DNA of 64,000 nucleotides from Parachlorella kessleri. Lineage: Eukaryota; Chlorophyta; Trebouxiophyceae; Chlorellales; Chlorellaceae. This document shows positions 24,071 to 35,345 of the stretch, piece after piece. The stretch is taken from positions 1 through 64,000 of the forward strand of contig BBXU01002222.1 in assembly GCA_001598975.1 (NCBI GenBank), in the 5' to 3' direction. The position numbers and the translations under genes were made by a program. Below the pieces are notes generated by a model. That model saw only the letters and a list, made by a program, of their open reading frames with translations. It was not told the origin of the DNA and ran no database searches. Within the stretch, counting starts at the first letter, position 1, and every line of letters starts with the position of its first letter.

Positions 24071-25894
24071 ATGACTTGGTACAAAAGGAAGCAACTGAGG
24101 CTCTGCTGCATCATTCCGCTGTTTCAGCTGCTTTTACTCTTTGTGCTCTCGGTGGCAAGTGACCGCTGGCCGCCACCCGTGCTTGCGAGGTTTGTTGGAG
24201 GCTGGACTGGTGAGCAGCAGCAGCAGCAGGAAGAGGAGCCAGCCAAGCTCCTCGAGGACAGCTTTACGCTCATGACCTTGTCACATTCGCCTAGGCTGCT
24301 GGCCTTGACGAGTTGGGTTGCGCACTATGGCAGCTGCTCTGGAGGTGAGAGGGGGAGGATGCGACAGGGGGAGGAGCTGGGTACTGAAGGGGGCCGGCCA
24401 GCAGACATCCTACTGTTGACTCGACATGCATCTGAGGGACTTTTCCAAGGGTGCCTGACATGTTGTTAGCACTTAAGGGGGATGTTGGCATCCCAGTGCA
24501 TCCCACTTCTTGCGGCGCTTGATAGATTTTTGGGAAATGCATGGATGACGTGCTGCCCCGCTGCAGTTGAAGAGCTTGTGATAGTGTGGAGCAACGGGCC
24601 CATAGACCAGAGTCGAGAGCTGCCAGAGGTCCCAGTGCCTGTGAGGGTCCGTATGGAGGCCACCAACAGCCTCAACAACCGCTTCCTGCCAGACCATAAG
24701 ATTCGCACCAGGGCTGTGCTCATGTTGGATGACGACGTCATCATACGGTGAGCAGCGAGGGTTGCTAAATCTGTGTCAGCAGGTTGGTATCCTCCGGCTG
24801 TGATTAACATGCAGCTCCCTTGCTGGAGCTCCTTGCACAGCCTGGCCTGCATCCTTGCGGCGCGGCTTGCATGCTTCCCTTCCTTATCTTCGTGTCCAGT
24901 TCCTTGTCGGCAGGTGCGAGGATATCAGCGCCGCTTTTGCAGCCTGGCGTGACCACCCCGACAAGCTGGTGGGCTTCTTCCCACGCAAGGCTGTCCTGCA
25001 CCCACAGCGCCCCGTGTACAGCCCCTACTTCAACTACCAGAAAGGGTCGTATAACCTGATGCTGACCAAGGGGACCTTCATGGATGTGCGCTCGTTTGAT
25101 TTCTACTTTAGACCTCAGTACGCCGAAGGTACGCCATTGCGGCCGGCGGCGGTTGGGGCAGCTGTAAGGACAGCGTCTGCAGCTGAGTAAGCCTGACCCG
25201 GGCTTTCATACCGCGCTTTCATGCCCATTGTAGGTCCCCATGTTTGCTGCGGCCCCGAGTTGTCATCGAGGGGCTTGCCTTCCACGCACTGGATGCGGGC
25301 GGGTGTGCATGTGCCCTGCCGCCTGTGGCAACTTAGCTGTCCACCACCTACCGAACATGGGCAAGTGTGGCAAGTACAACTTACTGTTGTGTGCAAGGCA
25401 CGACCTTCTCATAACCCTTTTGTCTTTCCACACATCTACTGGATGCAGCCCGGCAGCTGGTGGACACTTGGTTCAACTGCGAGGACATCCTCATGAACTT
25501 TGTGTGGGCAAAGGAGATGCGGGCAGAGCAGGGTGGCGCAGCCAACAGCACCGTGCTGTTCTCCAACCCTCGGTGCTTCTTGGAGACTAGCAAGCTGTGC
25601 CGAAAACCTGGCGTCAATTGGAGCATCAGCAAGGGTCCCCGTGGGAAGACACACCTCAATGCCCGGGCTCACTGTGTTCAGCGGTTTGGGGAGCTGCTTG
25701 GGGCCGACTTGCTGACGGATGTGCCAAATGACCGCTCCACAGTGGGGCCCAAGGAAATATGGGTAGATAAGGTTGAAGGCTGGATAGTTGAGGGGCCGGA
25801 GTCCAGCGTGGGCCGGCTCTTGAGGACTCGCTGTCCACAGGCCCTGGTTCGTAGCAATAAAGGGCATACACAAGTGTTACAGATGCGTTATTAA
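24071..25894 (+). CDS. GT64 family glycosyltransferase, tandem copy 3
   Basis: Exons 24071–24344, 24567–24747, 24914–25128 and 25449–25894 give 371 residues. The start aligns with copy 2, although an ATG at 23975 is also open. A membrane anchor (FQLLLLFVLSVAS) is followed by a Gln/Glu-rich stem, FTLMTLSHSPR, NSLNNRF, LMLDDDVIIR (DDD near residues 146–148), LVGFFPRKAV, YNLMLTKGTFMDVRS and NCEDILMNFVWAKEMR. As in its sisters, a Golgi-type sugar transfer role is inferred from the fold family alone. It differs from copy 2 in its end: the codon after RTRCP is no longer followed by a stop, so the protein runs on for about 17 residues through sequence that includes an AATAAA and part of a tandem repeat. 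Confidence 0.9.
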
Positions 25895-25962
25895 TGTAGC
25901 TTCTGTACAGATGCGTTAATAATGTAATTATGTTACAGGTGCATTATCAAAGTAATTAACCT
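25868..25962. repeat. Imperfect tandem repeat over the GT64 copy 3 stop codon
   Basis: Three imperfect units of about 28–30 bp share the core TACAGATGCGTTATTAATGTA. The first unit contains the stop codon of GT64 copy 3 (25892–25894). The second and third lie in the 3' UTR; a TGTAA element, a common algal polyadenylation signal, occurs in the repeat. Confidence 0.7.
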
Positions 25963-26257
25963 CGTCGATGTTCGTTGCTGCTTGTTTTCACCTTGTAATA
26001 CATTGACTTAATATCTCTTTTGCGTGTACTGAAACATATATATCTAAACGACGACGCCATGTATGAATGTGCTCTCTGCTGTCCTAGTTCCTGCCATGTT
26101 CCTACTTGTCCTGATTTTAGCCCCGCAGCCTATTGTGTAGTATCTTCAGCCCGGTTGGGTCTGTTCAATAGCGAGCGTTACAACTCATTGGGTTTCTTAA
26201 CCCCGGTAGCCAGCAGCATGCATTTTTGATGTGGCATTGAGCCTGTCTGTCTCCACG
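25895..26257. other. Convergent gap between GT64 copy 3 and the ABC gene
   Basis: This gap should hold two facing 3' UTRs. On the minus strand a TGTAA lies about 78 nt past the ABC stop and could be its polyadenylation signal. Nothing else is recognisable. Confidence 0.5.
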
Positions 26258-29200
26258 TTACAGACTCGCGCTGTGACTTGTTGTCAGGCCTTGGGAGCTG
26301 ACCAGCTGTGAGTAGGTCCCTCCTAGCCGCACAAGGTCGGCATGGCTGCCAAGCTCTTGTATCCTGCAGGCATCAGGGGCAGACACCTGGGACAAAGCAG
26401 ATGTGTACCACCCCACATCCCTTCCTCGACTCGCTTGGTATGTGCCCCCAACCACCCCTGGTTGGCTCCCGTCGAGCATCTATCAGCCCATGCCCCGCAG
26501 AGGCTGCGCCACGCTGCACGCGCCCTTAGCAGGGCCCGGGTCGCCAATTTGTCATACAATGTCACCTCTATGCGAGCACTGCACAATCGATGATGTCCAT
26601 TCACGACGGCGGGGGACATGGACCAGTGTCATGCGCTCACTGGCTGGCTCAGCAACTTACAATGCAGTCCCAAACAAACACGTCAGTCCAGTTCACCCTT
26701 TCCTCCTCCCTGTTTGCAATGCCTGCCACCTGTACCAAACACAAAGAGGACAAGGCAGGGCCCCATGGCCTTGCCGCCCCAGTTGCCTCAGCTTGGGACC
26801 TACCACCTTCCTCACTCCCCACAATCACTAAGAAATCACCCAGGCACTTTCCAATGGCTTGACAGGAATAGCATCTTCTGCCCGTACCTGCCCCCCTGGA
26901 GAACCGCGATGCAGTCGGCTGACTTGACAGTGGACAAGCGGTGGGCTATCACCAAAACTGTGCGCCCCTGCAGGCAGCAGGATCTGCTTTTGTTGCACCA
27001 CCGGAGGAAGGGCAACCCGGCAGCCTGGTAGAAGCCATGCTGCCCCTGACGTAGTAGCATGCTGCCTGCTGTGTGGACACTCTGGGCTGTGTTTGCTTGC
27101 TGGAGCTGTCAACCATGACTACATCCGCTACTCCTCCAGACAGCCTATCCCACACGACTACCACTGATGTCTGTCTCACGCTGGGCTCCCATGTGCTACG
27201 CCATGCCCCAGGGCCACCTGTCAACAACGACAAGAAATCAGGCAAGATTCACGCGCATTCTGCATCCATTCCTGTTAGTACAGCCCAGCTCTCACTCCCT
27301 GTCCGCACCACCTGCCACCCATACTGACAACTACCCACAGACCCCATTACCAACCAACCAACCAACCAACCAACCTTCATGAGCATATGCACCGCCTGCT
27401 GCACCAGCTGCTCAGAGTGGGCATCCAGGGCAGAGGTGGCCTCATCTAAGAGGAGGATGGGGGAGTCTTTGAGGAGGGCCCTAGCCAGCGCGATGCGCTG
27501 CCGCTGGCCGCCTGACGGAAGCAGGCAAGGAAGTGGGCTTCTGTTATTTGAACTGAGTTGCAGGGGACTGCCGACCACTCTGCCGGTGCGGTGGGTGGTG
27601 CTTTGGAGCCGGGCTGGTTCACAGTGCGGACGGGGAGGGGTGCCAGACGCAGGGAACCAGGACCACAGGAGAACTGAGGATGCGGGCCTGAGGTGCACCT
27701 GACCCACGCCAACGACAAAAATATCTGGCAAAAACGCACAGCAAGGGACATAAGCCAGGATCCTGGACAGCTTAAGAGAGCAGCACCTGAGAGGAGGCTC
27801 CCCCGCTCCCCCACAACGGTGTTGTAGCCCTCGGGTAGGTCAGAGATGAAGTCGTGGGCATGAGCAGCCTTAGCCGCCCACTCCACGTCTTCCTGCCGGC
27901 AGCGTCCTAGCCCCTGCCCATACGCGATGTTGTCAGCTATGCTCCCTGCAGGGCACCGAAGAGGAAACATTGGAACAGACCCTGCAGCAGGGATGGCGGT
28001 GTGCTTTGTGTGTTCATGCTTGAAGCCAGCGCAGATAAGGGCCACAATGCGGGCAGGGCACACCACTGCCAGCACCACTGAGACACCATATCCAGGCCCT
28101 AGCTCTTGACCTACCGGCCACATTCCCCAATCTCAATCTCATACGCTTTACTCACCGGAGAAAAGCACAGGGTCCTGTGTGACAGCCGTCAGTGCTGCCA
28201 CCCAATCCAACCGGCGGAATCCCCAGATGTCATTTCCCCCCAGGAAGATGCCGCCCTGCGATGGTGCGTAGAGCCGCTGCAACAATGAGGCCACCGTGGT
28301 CTTGCCAGCGCCCGACCTGCAATGCGGTGCATAGCATGAGTGATACCAGCTTGAGAGATATGAGCCAATGCCTACCAGCTTGTATAAGTCAGCCCGTTTG
28401 ACTTGTATAACAGAAGGCAGTGAAACGACTGGCAGGGGCGCATACCGCCGCTCCCACCAGCCAAGCCTCCCAGGGCTGGCACGGCAGGTAGGTCAAAAGC
28501 GTCTGCACCATTGGCTTCTAACCTAGGGGCCCCTAAAATGTGCTCTGCACGGGGCTTTGCAGCCCTCGGGGCCTTTATTTTACAGCTTTGCAGCCCTCAC
28601 ACTGCCTTTTCTACCTAACATACCAACTGGAGCATAGCATACAAAAGAGGCAGCTGGCCCGCCCACCTGCCCACCAGTGCCGTGACCTTGCCACGTGCCA
28701 GCCGCAGAGACAAGCCTTCCAAGACAGGCAATGCTGGCCGCGTGGGGTAGGCAAACCAACAATCTCGCAGCTCCAAGTCACCCAAGCTGGCCACTGCCAC
28801 TGCGCTGCTCCCCTCCCTCTCTCCACGGGTCTCTCCCATGTGGGACCTGCCGCTACTGCACCAGTCCTGGGTGCACGGGCAAGGCTGGCATGCTGCCGAG
28901 GCGGGGGGCCCTGTGCTGCCGCCACTGCCGTGACTGCCGTCCCTCCCCGTACAGCAAGCAGGGAGCGCCTCGCCACCCAACTGCGAAGTGCTCTCCTGGC
29001 AGGCGGCCTTCTGCCTCCCAACGGCGCCGCCGCCCGTGCTCCAGCCACATGTGCTGGCTGTGGTGCCGCCGCATCGGCCGCACACTAGGCAACAGGGCGT
29101 CCCCGCCTCACTGGTGGAGCACTTGTCCTCGTGCGCTTGGTCTGTACTAAACCAAGGGTCAGGTGGCAGCTCTGCCAGGACTGCCTGGACCCGCCGAAGC

Positions 29201-32194
29201 GCTGCTAGCGCATGCCGGCCATCAGCCACCGTCTGCAACACCAGGCAGGACAAGCATTGCAACCCACACTTCGTACCTACTGGCTTTCTTCGCGCTTTGC
29301 AGTTGCAGAACAAAGCTGCTCGGTAAAAAGTGCAGGTCGGTGGTGGCAGGATCGTTGGAGGGCGCAGGGACTCAGGGAACGTAACACACCTCACCCTTGT
29401 GCCCCAGAAGAGCGTTTCCTAGAACATTAATTTGCCGGGGGGTCGGCCCCTGCTTTTCTCAGCACCAGCGACACCCACAACAGCTAAGCCAGACCAATTG
29501 CCAAACCGCTGAACTCAAGCTGTGCAGCCTCACCTGGAGCACCCCTTGCGTGGAATATATCAACGCCCAGGTGAAGCTCATGGCCGTGACCAGGGTGCTC
29601 ACAGGCATGAGTCCAGCCGTCACCAAACGCCCTGCAGGCAAGCACCATCCCAGTCTGCTGCCGGCTACCGCCCATCACTACTCCGCCTAGCCCTGCTCCT
29701 AACCCTAGCCACCCAGGTCAGGTGCTGCCACGCCCAGCCAGCGTAAGGAGCACGCTATTGCACAACATTTCAGAAACACAGCCTCCAGCTTCCAGCTTAT
29801 GCCTTGTCGTCCGTCCCAACAGCCAAGCCCGGATTAGCACATGAGGCTCGCCTGTCCCCTCCCTCTGCTGCCCACTCATCCTCGGACCACCGCACAGGAA
29901 CCACAGGAAACAGTACACACCCCCAGCCCGCTCACCTCCAAAAGCATAGAGGCACAGCAGCGATGCATGCACAGCCCCACGGTTCACTCCCTCCAGCGTG
30001 GCCCTGGCCTGCCCAAGCCTCAGCCCACTGGCCAGAGCAGCAGCTACTTGGCAGGCAAAGCGCTCCCTCTCTTGAGACTCTCCGGCATAGGCACGCACTG
30101 TCCTGCAGGGATAGGTGTGACGGTAGGACGTGTCCTTAGCACAGGAGAGCACAGCACTGGTCCTGCCAAGGCATGCCTGCATGTGCTATTGGAATCTGAC
30201 GTGCAAGAGGTGGCAGCTACTTCATGAGCCAGCCGTCACCTCACTTTTCATTGGGTACCTCTACCCTAAACTGGTTAGCCCCAAAGTTCGCGACAGTGAC
30301 CCACGCCAGGCTGGCTCACTTGGCGGGCAGCTGCCGGCATGGCCTGTGTGATGGGACCCTGCACAACCCTTTATTTGCCAGGCTCCTTAGGAGCCCTACA
30401 TAGTCTGCCTCATAACAATATCAAGTTGCCGCTGCTACGCAGGATGCTGTGGACTCACGGCCCCGCCGCAAAAAGCTTGCCACACCTGATGTGTGCGAAA
30501 GACTCGGCGGCGGCCTGGGCGGCCCCAATCTGGGCAGCAGCATGCGCTGCGTCGACCACCCTCGTCTGCCGGCGGTAGAGGTGTGTGGCTGCCACACTGA
30601 TTATGATGACGCCTGCAGCAAGAACAGACCGGGGGATGTAAGCTTTCCGCGCCTAGGGGTAGGAGCTGAGAAGCGTGGATGTGCAGATCAAGGCGCATCT
30701 GCTGCCTTCAGCAGGTGCAACAGCGTACTGTGCCGATGCTCAGGGGCGCAATCTAGGACCAAGAGAACGTGGGGCATGAGATACCTGCCAAGACTGGTGC
30801 CAAACGCCAAGACAACCAGAAGAGCACCAGAACCGCTCCCAGAGCCTGCAGCAGATACAGCCGCCGATACGGCTACTGCATTAGACAGCAAGGAGCGAGT
30901 GGCAGCACCGGGTGGGTGTAAGAGTGCTGACTTCTCCCCTTCCTGGCCCTGCATCATGGCAGGGCCTGGTCATGCCGGTCTGGAGGAAGACTGGGCAATC
31001 ACAAGACCCTCAGCAAGTCTGCCGTGCCTGCTGGCGCCCTCCCTTTACTTCCTATGTGAGCACGATGGGAGCACGTAATACATGCCTACAGGGCTACCCG
31101 TAGGTGTGGGCCTCACTTACTTCAAGGCAGGCCCGCAGGCCGCGGTTGCCGCAAACGTTTGCCAACGCAAACGTGCGCAGGGCATCCAGCTCCCTCGTGA
31201 GCAGCGCTGTTACTTGTGCAGACCTGCCTTCGCAAGACAACATCCTCTTGCAAGTACTCTCACCCACAACATTTGACATCTGACAGAGACGCCTTCCTAG
31301 GGCTCAGTCACAGCGAGCCGCTATGTCGCTACTGCTACATGCACAGTCACAGTTAGCCGCTATGTCACTACCGCTACATGCACCAAGGGTGTCACGCATG
31401 GGCCTCAGACTGTGCCTCCACTGCTAATGTACAGTTGAGACCAAGCCACCGTGCTTACCCGTGCTTGTCATAGAACTCCAGCCGCTGCTGCAGCAGGAGG
31501 CTGAAGGCCTCTTTGCGAAGCGCTGCCTGTGCCTGCTCTATTACCTCGCTGAAGTCTCTTACGTACACCCTGGTCAAAAGTGCGTCCACCGCATAGAGCA
31601 GCAGAAGAAGTACAAGGGATAGGCTGTATCTGCACAAACAGAAGTGGGATTGCTTGGGTGAAAAGCACAGGGCGTCAGCCTGGCAACTCCCAACAGGGCT
31701 GTGGGACGACTCCAGCCAATACAATGTGCATTGGTGCACCTACAGGATGCGACATGATGCAGAACACAGGGTTCCTTCATGATGACTCCACAGGTATGCC
31801 TTGGGGTGGAGCCCCTCTGGCTGCCCTTTGCTCACTCTGTAAAGGGTCGGCCTCGCAGAAGCGCTTCAAAGCAGCTCCCTGACAGCACTGGGCTTGCCAG
31901 AGAGGTTGCTATGCAAACGAAGAGCGCTGCTGCAGCGCCTAGCAACTTGCTCCGCTGCTGCCAGACAAGCTTGAGGAGGTACTGGTCCCCCAGCCGGTCA
32001 TAGCAACAGGCTTGCAGCTCTCCCAGGTTCGTATCGCTGGTAGGTTGGGGCCTGAACGCACATAAGCTAAGCGTAGCTGTCTCTGCTGCCGGTACACCAC
32101 TAAAAAGCGCGTGTGGTCTTGGCCGCTACCTGTGTTTCTCCTCAAGCTGCGCTACTCGAGCCCCGTTCTTTCGCCAGCTATTGCTGGCGCACAT
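26258..32194 (-). CDS. Half ABC transporter, ABCB29/TAP-like
   Basis: This is one transmembrane domain followed by one ATPase domain, the ABCB half-transporter layout. The start ATG is at 32194. Firm exons are 32194–32130, 32051–31836, 31629–31459, 31223–31121, about 30942–30785, and 26368–26258 (stop). Others lie near 30600–30460, 30102–29935, 29638–29535, 29245–28690, 28317–28170, 27950–27790, 27510–27370 and 26970–26910. The membrane part includes [35 protein letters not shown] and LTRELDALR with NRGLRA, which recall plant ABCB29. The ATPase part has SGAGKTT (Walker A), [10 protein letters not shown] (Q loop), LLSG joined across an intron to [13 protein letters not shown] (signature), [12 protein letters not shown] (Walker B) and IAHRLSTV (H loop). 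All catalytic motifs are intact. It must pair with itself or a partner; substrate and membrane (plastid envelope in the plant relative) are unknown. Confidence 0.85.
27350..27375. repeat. ACCA tetranucleotide run
   Basis: About six ACCA units lie beside the Walker B exon of the ABC gene, in its downstream intron. A simple-sequence repeat. Confidence 0.8.
31305..31382. repeat. 39-bp direct tandem repeat
   Basis: Two adjacent 39-bp units (31305–31343 and 31344–31382) begin CAGTCACAG and end GCTACATGCA with only a few differences. They lie in the intron between the 31459 and 31223 exons of the ABC gene. Confidence 0.85.
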
Positions 32195-33355
32195 GACGCT
32201 AGAGTACTGCCCGTTGCCTCAAGCTCCCAGCTGCCTTGCTCCAGAATAGCACCTGATCAACCTCCACACTTCTTTAAAACGTTTGCCATGGTGAAGCCCA
32301 CTCACGCACGGACGGTAGGGCAGCCGACAGACGTGCCTTGGTGTCGTCGATCATTAGTCTTGACTTTAGTCTTACGATGTCATAACGCGCAACCGCCATA
32401 AGATACCTAGGTTGGCAGTCAGGCAGACTGCTTCTTGCTTAGGTCTTAGGCAGCTGGCAAAGGTGGCAGGCAATGCGAAAATGGAGTGGGTGGGGCCGTA
32501 TTGGACTGAAAGGGCGTACGCAGTTATGCTATTCTGTGTCTTGCCTGAGACCTGATTCTCAAATACCTGGTAAGATGTGGTAGCCCTTTTTGAAAGCTTG
32601 ACACACCTGCCTGCCCCTTTTTGCTTAACGGCAAGTGTGGTCCAACATGCTGCTGTCTAAATATTCACTAACCTCTGGCTTCTCGTTGGGCTCCTCTTTT
32701 TCAATGCTTTAGGTTGGAATTGCCCTTCGGATTGAGTATTGCTGGATACTTGAGCCCTTTGAGCAGCAAGCGCACAGTGAAGCACTAAGGGGGCATCATA
32801 AGTCTAAACAGTTTCAGTAGATTCACATGTGCACAACAAGCAAGCCAAAGCATGAAGCGACTGATGGTGGCAAATTACTTGTGAAGGCCGCCGCACAGTC
32901 CACACAGACGGCTAAGTCTTATTGGGGGCACGAGCCTAGCGATACGAAAAAGACAAGGTTGTTCAACAACCAACGAAGCAGGAGAACTCTAAGGAAGCAA
33001 CAAGCTGCTGAAGAAGGCCATTTGAATTATGCACTTCAATCAATACCTGTGCCAAACTGGCAGTATAGAACTTCGCCCAACACCACCATACAGCCCAACA
33101 ACTTATTATAGTGACGATGCTGCCGCTGGCCCAGGGCAGTATACAGTTTGCAAAGAAGACATACAGTGCAAAAAGCTCTTCCCCTCAGATCATTGAGGCC
33201 AACAGCACCAGAACACGGCAGACGGCTCTGACATAGATTTCAGTGCCAACATTTATTTCGCTCCTGTGCTGCATAAGATCCCCTTGATGACGGCTACTCA
33301 TCACCTATTACCAGCAAGAGCAGTACCCATGAAGTCCAGCGACCCTTTAAGCTTG
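32195..33355. other. 1.2-kb intergenic stretch, AT-richer
   Basis: It holds the promoter of the ABC gene and the 3' UTR of the DUF579 gene. A 94-codon plus-strand open frame at 32827–33111 starts with ATG but has no family resemblance and no splice or repeat support, so I do not call it a gene. The base composition is less GC-rich than in the surrounding exons. Confidence 0.5.
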
Positions 33356-35066
33356 CTACTCAGGAGCTATGGCTTCCCTCACATCCTTGGAGTATTCCCA
33401 AGCTGCCAGGTTGCCCAGCGGGCCGCGCATCAGCCCCAAATAGTACAAATTAGGGTCCGCCCCAAACACCTCCCTGCCAATCCGCTGTTCCAAGGGCCGG
33501 TTCATGTCGTGCAGGAAGATCACAACCCGCTGCAGCTTGCCCTGCTCAAGACAGCGCTGCGCAAGGTTCAGTGCCAGCTGCGCCGACTGCATGCGGCCTG
33601 TAGCAGCAGGAGTGGGGAGGGGGGGAGGCTCGGTAGCAGCAACCTGGCGGGCAAGCAGATGGCATGGCATGCAAGATAACACCCCGCACGGTGGGGACCG
33701 GCAGGGTAGCTGTACAGGCCGCACTGGATGCAAGTGGCGAGCTGCACTCGCTAGGCAGGCAAGCTTAGACCCAGCCGGCCTGCGTTCCGGCATGAAGGAG
33801 CAAGTACATGGCTGGGATGTTTGCCAAGACGGTCGTGGGAATCTCTACATAATGCTTAGCCTTGACACAGGCCAGGGGGGTGCTGGGTACACAGCGCTGC
33901 ACGTGCTAGCTACACCTGCAGGCATCATCTCACAGCCCTAGGCAGTACCCCTCCCCAAGCCACCGCTGGTTCGCACCAACCTGGCATGTCTCCGGCGTAG
34001 CCCTGGGGAGCGTCCACTAGAATGACGTCCCACGAGGATGATGTCACGTTGGCTGGCAATGCCACCGGCCAGCGGCCCCCGTTGAACCAGGCATCGGCGG
34101 TGCCCACGGTTGTGTTGTAGTCCACTTTGTAGACCTCCAGCAGCGGGTCTATCCCAGTGATCTTGTCTATCCAGCTCTGCCAGTTTTCAAGGAAAACCGT
34201 CCGGCCCAGGCAGTTAATTTGGCGCCAGGTGATCGAGTCCAGACCTGCATGGGCCCGCAGCTGGCTAGGCTGGTGTCATCTGACAGCGGACGACTGCCGA
34301 ACTATGCTGCTGAAAGTCCGCCACCCGTGTGGCCGATTCTAAGCCGGGGTACACTATGCCCGCAAAGCACAAGCGGACAGCGTGCTATGCTGAGAGTCTG
34401 TTCCAGTGTGCAAGAAGGGTAAGGAATGAGATCGGCAAGAGGGTACCCTAAGCTAGTGAGGTATCCCTGCAGCATGCTGCAAGCCAATGACACTGGGTTG
34501 AAACCTCAAGTTGAGAGCCCTGTTGCTTCAGACGCGGCGTTTTCAAAGAGAATGCCAGTGGCTTCAAGCCCACAAAAAAAACCTTACCTAGCCCAAAGAC
34601 CAGGAAGTTTGCCGGTACTCCTTTCCCCTGGCCTGCTGACCATATTTGGGTGGCTATCCAGTGAAGCTGCTGCCTTGAAAGCTGCGGCGGGTTTTGGCCT
34701 GCGACTACTGCCTGGATGAGCTCTTCATAATGGGTACACTGCAGCAGGGAGCAAAGTTGCGCCTGTCAACGGTGTCTTGCATGCGTTGTGGTGTGCTCTG
34801 CTGGTGCTGTGCCTGGTGTGGCAACCTGCTGCAGTGCCCACCCTGCACGCTGGGAGTAACGAGCCTACCTGTTTGGCTGATTGCTGTTGTGTCCCCTTGA
34901 ACTCTGAGACTCGCCTCAGTGGCACCCTGTCAAGCCGCAGTTCTGTGTAGTGCTGGTGGCTCAGTGCCAATACAACAACTGTCAGGAGTGCTCCAAGGAC
35001 GACTACCAAGACCTTCACCACCGTGCTGCAGCTGCTGAAAGCACCGTTGGCTGTATTGGGTTCCAT
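33356..35066 (-). CDS. DUF579 (IRX15/GXM-type) membrane-anchored protein
   Basis: Exons 35066–34869, 34738–34588, 34244–33981 and 33597–33356 total 855 nt, or 284 residues, typical of the family. The N-terminus has one membrane anchor (VLVVVLGALLTVVVLALS). The body carries the family marks in order: NFLVFGLGLDSITWRQIN across an intron, GRTVFLENWQDWI, WDVILVDAPQGY and VVIFLHDMNRPLEQ. Plant members are Golgi glucuronoxylan or arabinogalactan O-methyltransferases (GXM, AGM) or xylan-related IRX15. GLG, the TVFLE glutamate and the VDAP site match the S-adenosylmethionine-binding fold of GXM. A sugar methyltransferase role in cell-wall or extracellular glycans is therefore likely but inferred; the substrate is unknown. 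It is divergent from the next gene, with 279 bp between start codons. Confidence 0.86.
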
Positions 35067-35345
35067 CAGCCTAGGACAAGCTGCTCATGCAGGGGAGGCC
35101 GGCAGTTACGTTTCTGTTCTGATCGCTTCGGTGCCGGTAACTGAGGTGTCGTTCTCTCTCCGTTTCGGGCTCCCATGCCCAATCCAATTGGCTGTTCTTG
35201 CGCTGCCAGCGCTTCCTTCGATCCCTGACCTCGATGGACACAGGTTAACCTAGGTTCGGAAAAGGGTATCGACCGTGTGCCAAGCGCACCCGATACTGGC
35301 AATTTTTTTTTCGTGCAGGCACTTGGCAGGCAGGGCAAACCGGAT

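Larger units (their letters stand above)
18359..26300 (+). repeat. Tandem segmental triplication of GT64 genes
   Basis: Three GT64 genes lie head to tail with identical intron positions; exons 2 and 3 are 181 and 215 nt in every copy. Copies 2 and 3 are closest. Their start codons are 3339 bp apart and their last shared codons about 3345 bp apart. Copies 2 and 3 also share short 5' flank matches (GCAGCTGATGAGT and TCGCATGTGAC) and a 3' flank block derived from the ABC gene (near 23325 and 26288). Confidence 0.85.

Noticed and set aside
26323..26619. Minus-strand segment ([18 protein letters not shown]) as a further ABC exon
   Set aside because: The 26368 exon supplies the expected QELGSHADL end of the ATPase domain directly after the VLQGG exon, so this segment is best read as intron.
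32827..33111. 94-codon plus-strand open frame with an ATG start in the ABC–DUF579 gap
   Set aside because: No family resemblance, no splice or repeat support, and it lies in an AT-richer gap where a frame this long can occur by chance.
35023..35253. Plus-strand open frame with a hydrophobic start upstream of HISN7
   Set aside because: It overlaps the first DUF579 exon in antisense. I could not show a frame-keeping splice into HISN7, though an upstream HISN7 exon remains possible.
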